Below, one piece after another: positions 13,757-24,753 of a stretch of DNA of 64,000 nucleotides. The notes beneath the pieces were generated by a model. That model searched no databases, was not told where the DNA came from, and worked only from the letters and a program-made list of their open reading frames with translations. Within the stretch, counting starts at the first letter, position 1; the number at the start of each line of letters is the position of its first letter. The stretch is from Solanum dulcamara (taxonomy: Eukaryota > Streptophyta > Magnoliopsida > Solanales > Solanaceae): positions 7,434,001 to 7,498,000 of the forward strand of contig NC_077243.1 of assembly GCF_947179165.1 (NCBI RefSeq). Direction: 5' to 3'. The translations under genes and the position numbers were made by a program.

Positions 13757-14451
13757 TAAGGGTGTGTATCAGTCAGTTCGGTTTGATTTTAAGTATTATC
13801 GATTTTCAATTTTTAAATATGCTAAACCGATAATCAAATCAATAAGATATTTGTTATCGATTTTTGGTTTATCGATTTTTGATCTTTAACGGTTCGGTTT
13901 TCGATTTAACCAATAAGAAATGCTTTCAAAACAAATATACAACTTCTCCAATAATTTGACGCGATACAGGCATACAACGAAACAACCAAATTAGACGTTC
14001 TTGTTGTGAATACTCACAATCCACAACTCTTAACCATCGCCTAACCCTTGTCGTCGTTGTTGCAAACTGTAGCCGCCGCCATTCTTAGTTCTTTAAATTT
14101 TGACTTTGTGAACCTAAATTAATAATAATACTTAAAGGATAAATACAGTGTGAACTGTGAAATAGTGCGAAATGTGAATGGTGTAAGTTACTGGCAATTT
14201 AATATAATGATTATATTAACATTTTTTGTTTGATACTTTGATATTTATCTACGAGTAAAAATTTAAATAGTAAATTATTATAGTCTTAATGGATTATCGG
14301 TTTACCCAATACCCAATATTAAGAAACTAATACCGAACCCATAACCCACTAATTATTTTTTATAAAATCATTGAATAACTTTTAACCCAATAACCCAATA
14401 ACACTTTTTTTGGTTCGTTTTATCGGTCGGCTTAGTTTTTGCACACCCCTA
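13757..14451. mobile_element. hAT-type MITE with 8-bp target duplication
   Basis: The ends TAAGGGTGTG and CACACCCCTA are inverted repeats, and the same 8 bases GATATAGA flank the element at 13749-13756 and 14452-14459. An 8-bp duplication with TAGGGGTGT ends is typical of non-autonomous hAT elements. The subterminal parts also pair roughly, with repeated 'cggtttaaccgat' and 'cccaataacccaata' motifs. There is no open frame for a transposase. It ends only 250 bp upstream of the PPR start codon, so it probably borders or forms part of that promoter. Confidence 0.85.
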
Positions 14452-14565
14452 GATATAGATGGTAATAAATAAAAAATATCGTTAAAATCAGTAATTAATT
14501 TATGAAATCCTAAATAATTTTTCCTTTTGCTTAATTATCCCTTTAAACCTTAAGGTTTAGCCTAA

Positions 14566-14598
14566 AGGCCCAAAACCCAAAACAGAGCCCAGAGCCCA
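14566..14598 (+). promoter_or_regulatory. Three site II (TGGGCC/T) elements upstream of PPR gene
   Basis: AGGCCCA (14566-14572) and two AGCCCA copies (14586-14591, 14593-14598) lie 100-135 bp before the start codon. Read in reverse they are TGGGCC/TGGGCT, the site II motif bound by TCP factors in plant promoters of genes for mitochondrial and ribosomal proteins. Their clustering suits a gene for a mitochondrial RNA-binding protein. Binding itself is inferred. Confidence 0.55.
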
Positions 14599-14700
14599 GA
14601 ACCACCAGAACCAGACTTGCTGTAGCAGTAAGAGAGGGTTTAACACTCCGCCATAGCCGTCGCCGCCCTTTCTTGTTCTCTCACTCAGTACACACTGAAA

Positions 14701-16269
14701 ATGCGTCGAATCACCTCCCCGGCAACACTCCGGACACTGCTCCTTCGCTGCATTTCTTCGTCGGCGGCCGATCAATCCTACCACCTTCCATGTTCCCAGC
14801 TATCCCTTTCCAAAACCCATTTTTTCACTTCACCACTTCCCCCTTATGACCCATTTTCCTTTTCACAATATTCTACCAGTTTCAGACCCTTCTCTTCCCA
14901 ACCCGCCGCAAGGGATCAAGAAGAAACAACCGCTCTGTCTATTTCCTCCGAGCTTGTTAAGGAACTGGATGCGGAATCTCTATCCATTCCACAAAGTCTC
15001 GATCTGTCTTTCTCCCATATCAATTTGACTCCTTCCCTGATCCTTTCCACACTCAATCTTTCCCCAGATGCAGGCCGAACAGTATTAGGTTTTTTCAAGT
15101 GGGTTAAGTCTAAGGAGAGTTTCAACCTTGATGATGAGGTTGTGTCTTATTTTGTGGATTATTTTGGTAGGAGAAAGGATTTCAAAGCTGCCCAGGATGT
15201 ACTTAGTGATGGGATAGGGTTAACGGGAAGGAAGACGTTAGAATCCATGGTTGAGAGACTTGTAAGGGCTGGGAGAACCACTCAGACAGTAGCATTTTTT
15301 GAAAATATGGAGAAAGATTATGGGTTAGTGAGGGATTTAGATTCTTTGAAGTTGGTTGTTTCTAGGTTGTGTGAGCATGGCTTTGCTAGCTATGCTGAGA
15401 AAATGGTTAAAAGTCTGGCTAGCGAATTCTTCCCAGACGAATATATATGTGATATGCTGATAAGGGGTTGGTGCATTGATGGGAAACTCGACGAGGCACA
15501 GCGGTTAGCTGGGGAGATGTATAGAGGAGGGTTTGAGATCGGGACTTCAGCTTACAATGCAATTCTTGATTGTGTTTGTAAGCTCTGTAGGAAGAAGGAT
15601 CCTTTCAGGCTTCAATCTGAGGCGGAAAATGTGTTGCTAGAAATGGAGGAGAAAGGCGTTCCTAGAGACGTGGAAACCTTTAATGTTTTAATTACTAACT
15701 TATGTAAGATTAGGAAAACAGAGGATGCTTTGAATCTGTTTTATAGAGTGGGGGAGTGGGGTTGTAATCCTGATGAGACGACGTTTCTTACTCTTATTAG
15801 GAGCTTATACCAGGCTGCTAGGGTTGGAGAAGGTGATGAAATGATCGATAGAATGAAATCTGCAGGATTTGGGGTTGCACTTGATAAGAAGGCCTATTAT
15901 GAATTCTTGAAAATATTATGTGGGATTGAAAGAATGGATCATGCTATGAGTGTCTTTGCAAAGATGAAGGAAGATGGTTGCAAACCAGGGTTAAAGTCAT
16001 ACGACGTGTTGATGGGAAAGCTGGTTGCTCATAATCGGGTTGACAAAGCAAATGCACTATATAAGGAAGCCGAGAGCAATGGATTGGCAGTTGAACCAAA
16101 GGCTTATATGGTGCACCCAAGATATGCAAAGAAGAAACCTACCACTGGGAAGAAGGAGAAGAAGAGGGAGACGTTACCAGAGAAAATGGCTAGAAAGAGA
16201 ACAAAACTAAAGAAAATTCGCCTTAGTTTTGTCAAGAAACCTAGAAAAATGGCCCGCCGAGCTTTTTGA
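14701..16269 (+). CDS. PNM1: PNM1-type pentatricopeptide repeat protein
   Basis: This is an intronless gene of 522 codons, as is usual for plant PPR genes. The N-terminal 70 residues are rich in Ser, Arg and Pro with few acids, as in a mitochondrial presequence. Degenerate P-class PPR motifs follow from about residue 150 to 455, for example ISAYNAILDCVCK-like, VETFNVLITNLCKI, DETTFLTLIRSLYQ and KSYDVLMGKLVAHN. The last 50 residues are strongly basic (KKKPTTGKKEKKRETLPEKM, then ARKRTKLKKIRLSF), with runs that look like nuclear localisation signals. Length and tail match Arabidopsis PNM1, a PPR protein found in both mitochondria and nucleus that contacts TCP8 and NAP1. The family is sure; the PNM1 orthology is likely but was made from memory. 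Confidence 0.85.
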   Translation: MRRITSPATLRTLLLRCISSSAADQSYHLPCSQLSLSKTHFFTSPLPPYDPFSFSQYSTSFRPFSSQPAARDQEETTALSISSELVKELDAESLSIPQSLDLSFSHINLTPSLILSTLNLSPDAGRTVLGFFKWVKSKESFNLDDEVVSYFVDYFGRRKDFKAAQDVLSDGIGLTGRKTLESMVERLVRAGRTTQTVAFFENMEKDYGLVRDLDSLKLVVSRLCEHGFASYAEKMVKSLASEFFPDEYICDMLIRGWCIDGKLDEAQRLAGEMYRGGFEIGTSAYNAILDCVCKLCRKKDPFRLQSEAENVLLEMEEKGVPRDVETFNVLITNLCKIRKTEDALNLFYRVGEWGCNPDETTFLTLIRSLYQAARVGEGDEMIDRMKSAGFGVALDKKAYYEFLKILCGIERMDHAMSVFAKMKEDGCKPGLKSYDVLMGKLVAHNRVDKANALYKEAESNGLAVEPKAYMVHPRYAKKKPTTGKKEKKRETLPEKMARKRTKLKKIRLSFVKKPRKMARRAF

Positions 16270-17226
16270 TCCCTTCTGTATTTGATGGTTTTGAGAGAGA
16301 TTTTCCAGTGGTATGCTGAAAGTGTTTTCCCCCTCATTTTGATTAGTCTTGACAATACTAGAAATAAAATTTTGGTTTACAACAATGCTCTCTCCTTTAT
16401 TTTTTGTTGCTCTTTAAATTTGTAACTCATGAATGAATTTATATTTTTGTATCTCATGAATCGATTTAGAATTATAATTTCTGAATAAACTTGCCATCAT
16501 CTCTCCTTAACATATTGTAACATTCATATATGCTTTGGATGAACATGAGTGTATAGGTTCTCTTGCGACGGATAAATTTGTACAACTTGTGACAAGATAA
16601 ATTGACAGTCCATGATGTTGAAGTCATTGTGCATTTGTCTGTGTATGCGCACATATATTGTATTGGTTTATTTGAGTTGGATGCAAGAACAGGATAGAAT
16701 TGTGAATGTGCAAGGTTAAATTAGATTCTTATTACGAAAGCAGGAGTTAGAATACTTTGTCTGTCTGGAGGTACTTGAAAAATGTTGTATCTGCAAAATC
16801 AATAAGTACTTTGGAAGAGGGAACTGATAATTTGCATGGTATTCTCTGTATTTAGTAACTCTTTAGAAAACTTAGGTCATGTGTACCTGCTATGGTAAGA
16901 TTACTCGATATCCCTGCCAATCATAGACATATTTGTCCGCTTAGCTCACACATCGGCTAAGTTGTGCTTGAGTGGAGGATGTACTGAACTTGGCTGTAAT
17001 ATTCTATGGTGTTAATTATGACAGATAACTCAGTTTCTCAAATGAGGCTTGCCAGTTTCAGTTTGTGGCCTTCTGCCAGAGGCAACATGCTATCTAGTGT
17101 GTCTCTTTTAAATAGATTAATAACAAACCATAGAGTTTGTTGAGAAGCCAATTCTTATTCTAATTTTGTTACTATTTAGTTTTTTTGTAAGGTCAACACA
17201 TTGTTATATGATGTAACGACGTATTA

Positions 17227-17478
17227 GAGCCCGTTTGGATGGGCTTAAAGCCATTTTGTTTGATCATGGAAATTGTTTTTATATCCCTTATATTTTAACT
17301 AAATTGCCAAACTACCCTTTTTATTCTTTTAACCCTAAAATTCAAACACTTATTTTCAACATAAACACTTTTATCCAAACACTCAACTGCTTATTTATTA
17401 AAATAATTTTCAGCACTTTAAAGTTCTAAAAGCACTTCATACATAAAAGTTATTTTTTAAGCCCATCCAAACGGGCTC
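17227..17478. mobile_element. PIF/Harbinger (Tourist-like) MITE
   Basis: The termini GAGCCCGTTTGGATGGGCTT and AAGCCCATCCAAACGGGCTC are perfect inverted repeats over about 20 bp. Both ends are flanked by TTA (17224-17226, 17479-17481). A 3-bp TWA duplication with such ends fits PIF/Harbinger. The body is AT-rich and non-coding; the open frame inside it is chance. Confidence 0.85.
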
Positions 17479-17520
17479 TTAGTCGTTTCTGTATACACTA
17501 GATACAAGAGGCCCGTGCTA

Positions 17521-17940
17521 CATGTTAATTTATGTGACACAGTCGAAATTTGGAGAATCACCTAATTTTTTTTTATGATTTTTAAATATTTTAAGTTGTT
17601 ATTTATTGTGATTTATAATACTTTTTACATAATTTTTAAATAATGTATATTACTCCATATGTCCCAATTTACGTGGCACAAATAGAATTTTAAGAGTCAA
17701 TCAAATTTTTATATGTTTTTCAAATATTTCAAGTCGTTAATTGTTATGATTTATAATTTTTTTTATGTCATTTGCAAATTATATATGTTACTTTTTTTTG
17801 TTTCAATTCATGTGACACCGATAGAATTCAGTGAGTTAATCAAATTTTTATATCTTTTAAAATTTAAATATTTTAAGTTGTTAATTATCGTGATTTATAG
17901 AATTTTTTAACGTAATTTTTGAATATTCAAAAGACTAAAA
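17521..17940. repeat. Three diverged tandem copies of a ~137-bp unit
   Basis: Three successive blocks start with 'ttaatttatgtgacacag', 'caatttacgtggcacaaata' and 'caattcatgtgacaccgata'. Each continues with 'tttttatatg...aaatattt.aagt.gtta.tt.t.gtgatttata'. They are clearly related but diverged. Similar 'cccaatttacgtggcac' motifs are common in Solanaceae MITEs, so this may be a multimerised MITE. Confidence 0.65.
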
Positions 17941-17995
17941 GAATAAGATAAATAAATTAAAACAGAAAAATTATAGATATTATATAAATGCCCTC

Positions 17996-18039
17996 GGCTA
18001 GAAGCAGACACGTCGAGTGGGAGGTGTCTGCTTCTAGCC
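17996..18039. repeat. Perfect 16-bp inverted repeat (hairpin)
   Basis: GGCTAGAAGCAGACAC (17996-18011) is followed after 12 bases by its exact reverse complement GTGTCTGCTTCTAGCC (18024-18039). The stem is GC-richer than the surrounding AT-rich DNA. It lies between the triple tandem repeat and another MITE. Confidence 0.9.
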
Positions 18040-18058
18040 TTCTATATTATACGTATTA

Positions 18059-18257
18059 GCATGTTTGGATTGACTTTTGGCTTATAAGTTATAAGCCAAA
18101 AGCCATAAATTAGAATTTCTAATTTTTGACTTATTTTTGTTATTTTGGCTTAAAAATAAGTGCTTATAAGTACTTTTTAACATTACTCAAATACTTCAAA
18201 ATTAATTAAAATCCATTTTGACTTAAAAACCGTTAAAATAAGCCAATCCAAACTGGC
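18059..18257. mobile_element. Harbinger/hAT-like MITE
   Basis: The left end GCATGTTTGGATTGACTTTT and the right end TAAGCCAATCCAAACTGGC are imperfect inverted repeats around an AT-rich body with an inner 'ggcttataagttataagcc' palindrome. TTA precedes the left end, but no matching duplication is clear on the right, so the superfamily is tentative. Confidence 0.55.
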
Positions 18258-19171
18258 ACGTAGTAAAGTAATACAATTTTCAATTTGATCAGAATTTCTT
18301 ATAAAGAAAGGAATTTGACAACCTCAAATAATTTATTCTAAAGCTCGTTTCTTAATGAATTGGTTTTGCCTTTCTAAGCCCAGAATAGTCGCGAGGGCCT
18401 GTGAATCAACATTCCAAGTCAAGTAGGTATCAAGAACGAAAACAGAAAGAAAGAAGATTTCAACAGTTATCCACTTTTAGGCTGCCTATAATCCTAATTA
18501 AAGCCACTTTGGATGCTCATTAGTTATTAATCATATTGCACATATAATGGCAATCTTATTCCACGGAGTATTCCCATTTACCCTCACTAATTCTGTCATA
18601 TTTCTCTTTCACACGTCGATTAAAAAATCATAAATAAAAAGTGTTTTTTTAACTCATTAATTTATTCATTAATTCTTTTCAATATAATCAATATTGTTTG
18701 TTTTCAACAATAATTAATTTTAAGAATATGTGGCACACAAGATATAGGTATACCATGTAAATCTCATTCATGTAAAAATATTTTTACTGATCGATATGTG
18801 ATGAATGTTCGGCGGATGGAGTGCACATATTACACACGAGATAGAGGTGTGACACACGCAATTTTTTTCCCCATTAAATATACTTAAAACCTCTTATTAA
18901 GATTTAATTTTATGCCATTAATTTTGTTCAAAAAGATAATAAATCATACAAGGAAAACATGGTCACATTAGAAATTCTTTAGTCAATAAAACAAAAAGTC
19001 TTAAAGAAGTAGTCAATAAACAATTAAACAGGCCTCATTAGTTCAGATAAAATGAGATTTCAAATTGATAGTAGCTAAATGTAATAAGTAGGACATTTAT
19101 TACTTTTACTCTATATACCCCCAGTTTTAATGGAAACGCTGAAAATTGCCTTGAAGCTACCATATATACTT

Positions 19172-19488
19172 GGGCTCGTTTGGTTAGGGAATAAGTTATC
19201 TTGGATTTTATCATAATTAAATATGGGATAAATTGTAAAATTAATTCTAGAATTAATTATTCCTTATTCATCATAGAAACGAGCCCTTAAGAGTCGTTTG
19301 ATAGCTGCTTAGAGTTATGCAGGTATCAGTAATGTAAGAATTACTTATGAATAAATCTATCATTTCATGCAAGTATTAGTTGTACAGAAATTAGTTATTT
19401 CACCTTCTATCCTATATAAAATAATAAATAGATTCTTTTATAAATTATACATGAACAACTTAGATCTTATTCAGCTACCAAACGAGCC
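19172..19488. mobile_element. Two adjacent short inverted-repeat elements
   Basis: The first (19172-19286) has ends GGGCTCGTTT and AAACGAGCCC. The second (about 19292-19488) has GTCGTTTGATAGCTG on the left and CAGCTACCAAACGAGCC on the right. Both bodies are AT-rich and non-coding. They end about 270 bp upstream of the first COBRA-like start codon. Confidence 0.6.
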
Positions 19489-19755
19489 TTCGTGGGTGTA
19501 AATTAAATTAGAGTAAGTCATAATCAGAGGTGACCATCTGGTGACAGTTGGCTCTAAGAAGTCTCTTTAACCCCTCCCTTTCCCTCCTCCATTTGAAAAA
19601 CATTAGTAGTCCATATGTAATAACATCACAAAAAAGGCAAACTCCTTGTCATTAACACATTTTAATTCCCTCTTCTTTTTCTATGTCCATTCCCAACACA
19701 AAATAGTATTGGTCAGTGGTCACCCTTCCCAATTTTTGTTTTAATCCACTCAGCA

Positions 19756-22473
19756 ATGGAGGTCTGTCTCTGTTACATCTCAAGATCATCAATCACTAAA
19801 TTTGGCACTTTCGATATTCTGATAGCCTTGTTGCTTTCTCTTATGTGCTTTACGTCTACAGGTGAGTGAATGCCCAACGTGTTTATTCCCTTTTGTCATC
19901 ATCCCATTTACTACTACCTAGCTAGTCAAGTGTTCGCTTACAAAAAAAAAAAAGAATCTTTTTTGTTCTTATCTTTCAATTTTGGACATAGAAATGAATA
20001 CCTTGGTTTGCTTATTATAACATTGATAATGTGACTGTTTCATTGAATCGGAAAGAAGAGAGTCAAGATTACACATAGGGATTATGATAATCTTGAAAAA
20101 ATAATATTATTTTTTTTGGTATGGTTTGATTAAGTTTTTGAGTGTGGTTTGTTTATTGATGGAATAAGAATGTCCTGCACATTGATGTGCTTTGGTTACT
20201 CAATGGAAGACTGTAAAGCATTGTGACCATGTCATAAAAGGCTATATTTTTATTTTCTTTTGTGTTTTATTCTTCATTTTATTTCGAATTTGTCTACGAT
20301 TTCGATATGTTCAATTCTCTTTGTAATGCAGATAAAACTATCCCCGGCTTATTGCTTCGAGCAGAGAGAAAAAAATTCAATTTCCTTACCTTTTTGTGAC
20401 ATAGAAGAGCAGAATAATATATAAGATGTTTATTGGAAAAAAAAATGATAACAAGTCTCAAGTTTGATCAAGTAGGTGGTTTAGAATAAGCAAAAAATAT
20501 TTAGTTAATGTTTTTCTGTTGTCTTAGGAATTAGGATCATTGACGTAGCCAATATTACCTTGTAATATTAAATTCACCTGCTTAATGTTTGTTAAGTCAA
20601 CCATTTGCATTTATAATGACTGGAATATTGATATTGTAGCAATTTGGTGCCTAGACTGTGCCTTTTACTCATTTTTGTTTCGTCCCCTATTTCTAGAGCT
20701 GGAGTAAAGTAGTTTACTGTTTGATGAATATTGTTGCAGATGCTTATGATACACTTGATCCGAATGGAAATATTACCGTCAAGTGGGATATTAAGTCTTG
20801 GACTCCAGATGGATATCTTGTGAGTGTATTTGGTCTTATTATACTAATGAAATGTTACTTGTCACTTAAATAACAATCATAGCTTATAATGAAGTTTATC
20901 ACAGTTGTGTTTGACCCAAAAAGGATTTTTGTTTTACCTTGGAAATAAGCAGGCTATTGTTACAATATATAACTTGCAAAAGTATCGTCATATTCAAGCA
21001 CCGGGATGGCAACTAGGTTGGACATGGGCAAAAAAAGAAATAATTTGGAATGCAGTTGGAGGTCAAGCCATCGAGCAAGGAGATTGTTCAAGATTCAAAG
21101 GTAGCATTCCTCATTGCTGCAAAAAAGACCCATTCATTGTCGACTTGTTGCCAGGAACTCCGTATAACCAGCAAATTTCAAATTGCTGCAAAGGTGGAGT
21201 AATTAGCTCGTGGGTTCAAGATCCAGATAAAGCTATTAGTGCATTCCAACTCAGTGTCGGTCATGCAGGAACAAGTAACAAGACAGTAAGGTTGCCAAAA
21301 AACTTCACCCTCGAAGCACCAGGACCTGGATATACATGCGGGCCTGCAGTGAAGGGGAAACCAACCAAGTTTCTAACACCAGATGGAAGGAGGTTCACTC
21401 AAGCTTTGAGTAAGTTATGTTCCTTTACTTTCTCAAGACATTAGTGACATGACATACGCGAATGATGCACACTTGTTTGATCATGAAATTTTCCAAGTCT
21501 ATACTAGTATAATTAAAGGTATAACCATATTAATCGTATCTATTTCCTTGCAGTGACATGGAATGTTACTTGCACATATTCACAATTCCTAGCTCAGAAG
21601 ACATCCAGTTGTTGTGTCTCACTGTCCTCTTTCTACAACGACACAATTATAAACTGTCCGACTTGCACATGTGGTTGCCAAAATAACATAACTCAACCGG
21701 GAACATGTGTAGAGTGAGCAGACACTATCTTTAATCTCAAATTCTCCCTTTCTTTTTTGTTTTGGTTTCCAGAAAATCCTAACATTCATTTGATATTATT
21801 TGTTTTATGCTCTCTGACAGGCCGGACTCACCTTATTTAGCCTCAACACTTCTAAGTTCCGGAAAGAATGATTACAGTCCTTTGGTCCAATGTACTAAAC
21901 ATATGTGTCCGATTAGAGTTCATTGGCATGTTAAGACCAACTATAAAGCTTACTGGAGGGTAAAAATTACAATAACAAATTTCAACTACAGAATGAACTA
22001 TTCCCAGTGGAATCTTGTTGTTCAACACCCCAACTTTGAGAATCTCACGCAGATATTCAGCTTTAATTATGAGTCACTGATCCCGTATGGTTCTATTAGT
22101 GAGTACTCGTTGCCCTTGACAAGGAAATACACCTTTCGTATACATTTGAGTTTTGTAACTGATTTGATCTTTTACAGATGATACTGCTATGTTTTGGGGA
22201 ATCAAATATTACAATGATCTGCTAATGCAGGGTGGACCTTCTGGAAATGTGCAATCAGAGATCATATTTCAGAAGGATAAATCGACGTTCACCTTTGAAA
22301 ATGGCTGGGCTTTCCCTCGAAAGGTTTACTTTAATGGTGACAATTGTGTTATGCCACCCCCGGATACTTATCCGTACCTACCAAATGCTAGTGCCTACAG
22401 TGGGCTTACTCTATTGCACTCTTTGGCTGCAATTTTGATATCTCTTATTCTACTAAATTCACATAACTTGTAA
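19756..22473 (+). CDS. COBRA-like GPI-anchored protein (COB/COBL1 group)
   Basis: Six exons with sound splice sites and phases: 19756-19861, 20740-20819, 20953-21409, 21554-21713, 21821-22098 and 22178-22473, together 1377 bp or 458 residues. COBRA proteins are extracellular, GPI-anchored, and guide cellulose microfibril orientation in expanding cells. Visible marks are an N-terminal hydrophobic signal (ILIALLLSLMCF), the N-terminal COBRA domain with GNITVKWDIKSWTPDGY and the cysteine-rich PHCCKKDP / NCCKGG segments, and the family motif CCVS in exon 4. A hydrophobic C-terminal tail (LLHSLAAILISLILL) after PYLPNAS acts as the GPI signal. The PDTYPYLPN end and FWGIKYYNDLL segment place it nearer COB/COBL1 than COBL4. 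It is head to head with the PPR gene's 3' side and convergent with the next COBRA gene, 525 bp away. Confidence 0.93.
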
Positions 22474-22998
22474 AATTATAAGAAAGAAATACAATTGAAG
22501 ATTTTCATTGTTTCCAATGAAGAGAATTTTCTAGCCTTGTTTATATCAACATCAACATTAAATGTCTTCAATAAAATTTGAAAGCATCACTTATGCAACT
22601 TCACCCCGAGGTTCCAACATGTGAAGGTTTACTCGTGATTTTGTAGATGTAACCACTGACTTGGTGTGTTCCAGTACAGCTGCTCGAGGTTCAACAGATG
22701 CATTGTATATATCTTTGCACACATAGTAACACTTTATGATAATGTGTTGGTTCCCTATACTTTGAGAATTTTGATGTACACTACTGAATGATGTTCAGAA
22801 AACTTTGTAGCAGAAAGCAAAAATCTTATATATGAGGTTATCTCTAGTTATACAATAAAATGAACAAGGTCCATTCACTATTCTCTCCGCATGCATGCAA
22901 TATATAACAACATAAGCAAGATCTTGATGATGTAACACAATCTGAATGTGAAGTTTAGATTGTATGTTGTTGCTGCCATCGAGTGAATTTTTCTGTTA
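22474..22998. other. Shared 3' region between convergent COBRA genes
   Basis: Stop codons of two convergent COBRA-like genes face each other across 525 bp. The stretch presumably holds both 3' UTRs. 'aataaaa' (near 22570 on plus) and the reverse complement of similar signals are present, but poly(A) sites cannot be fixed by eye. No other feature was seen. Confidence 0.5.
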
Positions 22999-24753
22999 TC
23001 AGGTGAGGAAAATCATCAAAATCATGCAAATTGCAATGCTTGAAAATGAAAATGACCCCTTTTCAGCAGAGTTGGGCAAAATTGGGTATGAATCCGGAGG
23101 GGGAAGTTTGCATTCATCTCCATTAAAGTAGACTCTCCGGGGAAATCCCCATCCCGACTTCAGTGTAAATGTATTCTTATCCTTTTGCATAAGCACCTCA
23201 GACTGAACATTCCCCGAAGGTCCAGCTTCCATCAAGAGATCATTGTAAAATTTCATACCATAGAACATGGCAGTGTCATCTGTGTAGACAAATGATTGTT
23301 AAGTTCCGTTCAAGCTTGAGAAAGAAACTAAATTCACATTCGTATGCACTCACTAATGGATTGGTAGGGTACGAGAGGCTTGTAGCTGAAGCTGAAAACT
23401 TGAGTGACATTGTTGAGATTGGGATGTTGTGCCACAAGTGTCCAATGTGTATGGTTCAATCTGTAATTGAAATTAGTGATAGCAATTTTGACTCGCCAAT
23501 AGTCCTTGTAATTGAGCTTAACATGCCAATGCACGCGTATTGGGCACATATGGTGGGTGCATTGTATTAATGGCTCATTATCCTTTCTTGGAGTGTTTAT
23601 TCCCTTTCTTTTCAGTTTTTCCGAGTCTCCCCTGCATCATCAAAATCCCAGTAAACTAATTAGCAAATGTTAATGGATAAGCTTTATGTATGCAAAGGAT
23701 ACCTACATAATGCAGTTGTGTTTATGATTGCAACCACAAGCACAAGATGGGCAAGGAGTGATGGTGTCGTTGTAGAAAGTTGAGAAAGAAACACAACAAC
23801 TCGGGTACTTGGATGACAGAAACTGAGAATAGGTGCATGTCACATTCCAAGTCACTGCAAGTAATTATTACATCAACCTGGTTGCTTACTGAAATACCGA
23901 TAGACAGAGGGAAAAATAGAAGCAAAAAGGGAAACTTACTCAATGCTTGAGTTTTTCGCCTATGATCTGCAGTGAGGAAAACTGTGGATGGAACTATCTT
24001 TGCCGGGCCACAAGTGTAGCCTGGTCCTGGGCCAAGCAGAGTGAAATTCTTGGGTAGTTTTACTGTTTTGTTTGATGTTCCAGCAAGTCCAACACTAATC
24101 TGAAAAGAAGATACGGACTCGGAAGGATCTTCGCCCCAAGACGCGAGAACACCACCTTTACAGCAGTTGCTGAACTGTTGGTTGTAAGGAACTCCAGGAA
24201 GCAAGTCCACAAGTACTGGATCCCTCTTGCAGCAATGTGGTACATTTCCTTTAAACTTGGAACAGTCACCTTGTTCTGTTGTTTGTGATCCCACTATGGA
24301 CCATATGACTTCTTTCTTTGGCCAGTTCCATCCTAAAGTCCATCCAGGGCTCATAATATGCCGATACATTTGGAAATTATTCATTGTAACAACAGCCTGT
24401 ATGAACATTTCAGGTTTTCATTACTATATAATCATTCGCGTCAATCAGTATTATGAAGATACTTACCACATAGCCATCTGGTGTCCAAGACATGACATCC
24501 CATTTTATTGTGATGTTACCAAACGGATCCAATGGATCAAATGCATCTGAAGGTACGAAAGGAAGATCAAAATTATATGTAATGGGCCACAAAAATATAC
24601 AATTTCTTTTCTATAAGTATGTACTTTACCTGCTGCATGAGGGAAAATAGAAGACAAGACGACTGCGGAAAAAATTAACTTTGCTAGAGGAAATAAGAGT
24701 TGGCATTGATGGGAGTAATCTTTTCCCTCAAAAGATATTCTTTTCTGAGACAT
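22999..24753 (-). CDS. COBL4: COBL4-like GPI-anchored protein (secondary wall)
   Basis: Six exons: 24753-24630, 24546-24467, 24396-23940, 23854-23707, 23631-23354 and 23279-22999, 1368 bp or 455 residues. Exons 2, 3 and 5 are 80, 457 and 278 bp, the same as in the plus-strand COBRA gene. COBL4 (IRX6 in Arabidopsis, BC1 in rice) is needed for cellulose in secondary walls. COBL4-type marks are VTMNNFQMYRHIMSPGW, GPGPGYTCGPAKIVPSTVFL, the CCVS motif, TPCPSCACGC and FYNDLLMEAGPSGNVQSEVL. It has an N-terminal signal anchor (FPLAKLIFSAVVLSSIF) and a hydrophobic C-terminus (FSSIAICMILMIFL) for GPI attachment. The exon 4 donor has to be AT|GTAGG; using the next GT would leave an in-frame stop. Confidence 0.92.

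Larger units (their letters stand above)
16270..19755. other. Intergenic DNA with MITE cluster
   Basis: About 950 bp after the PPR stop is unremarkable and presumably contains its 3' UTR. From 17.2 to 19.5 kb the stretch is packed with short inverted-repeat elements, listed separately. The last 250 bp before the COBRA-like start is likely promoter. I found no clear TATA box at a fixed distance. Confidence 0.6.

Noticed and set aside
23701..23707. Donor at TAG|GTATCC for exon 4 of the COBL4-like gene
   Set aside because: It leaves an in-frame TAG; the donor three bases earlier (AT|GTAGG) gives the right phase and matches the third COBRA gene.
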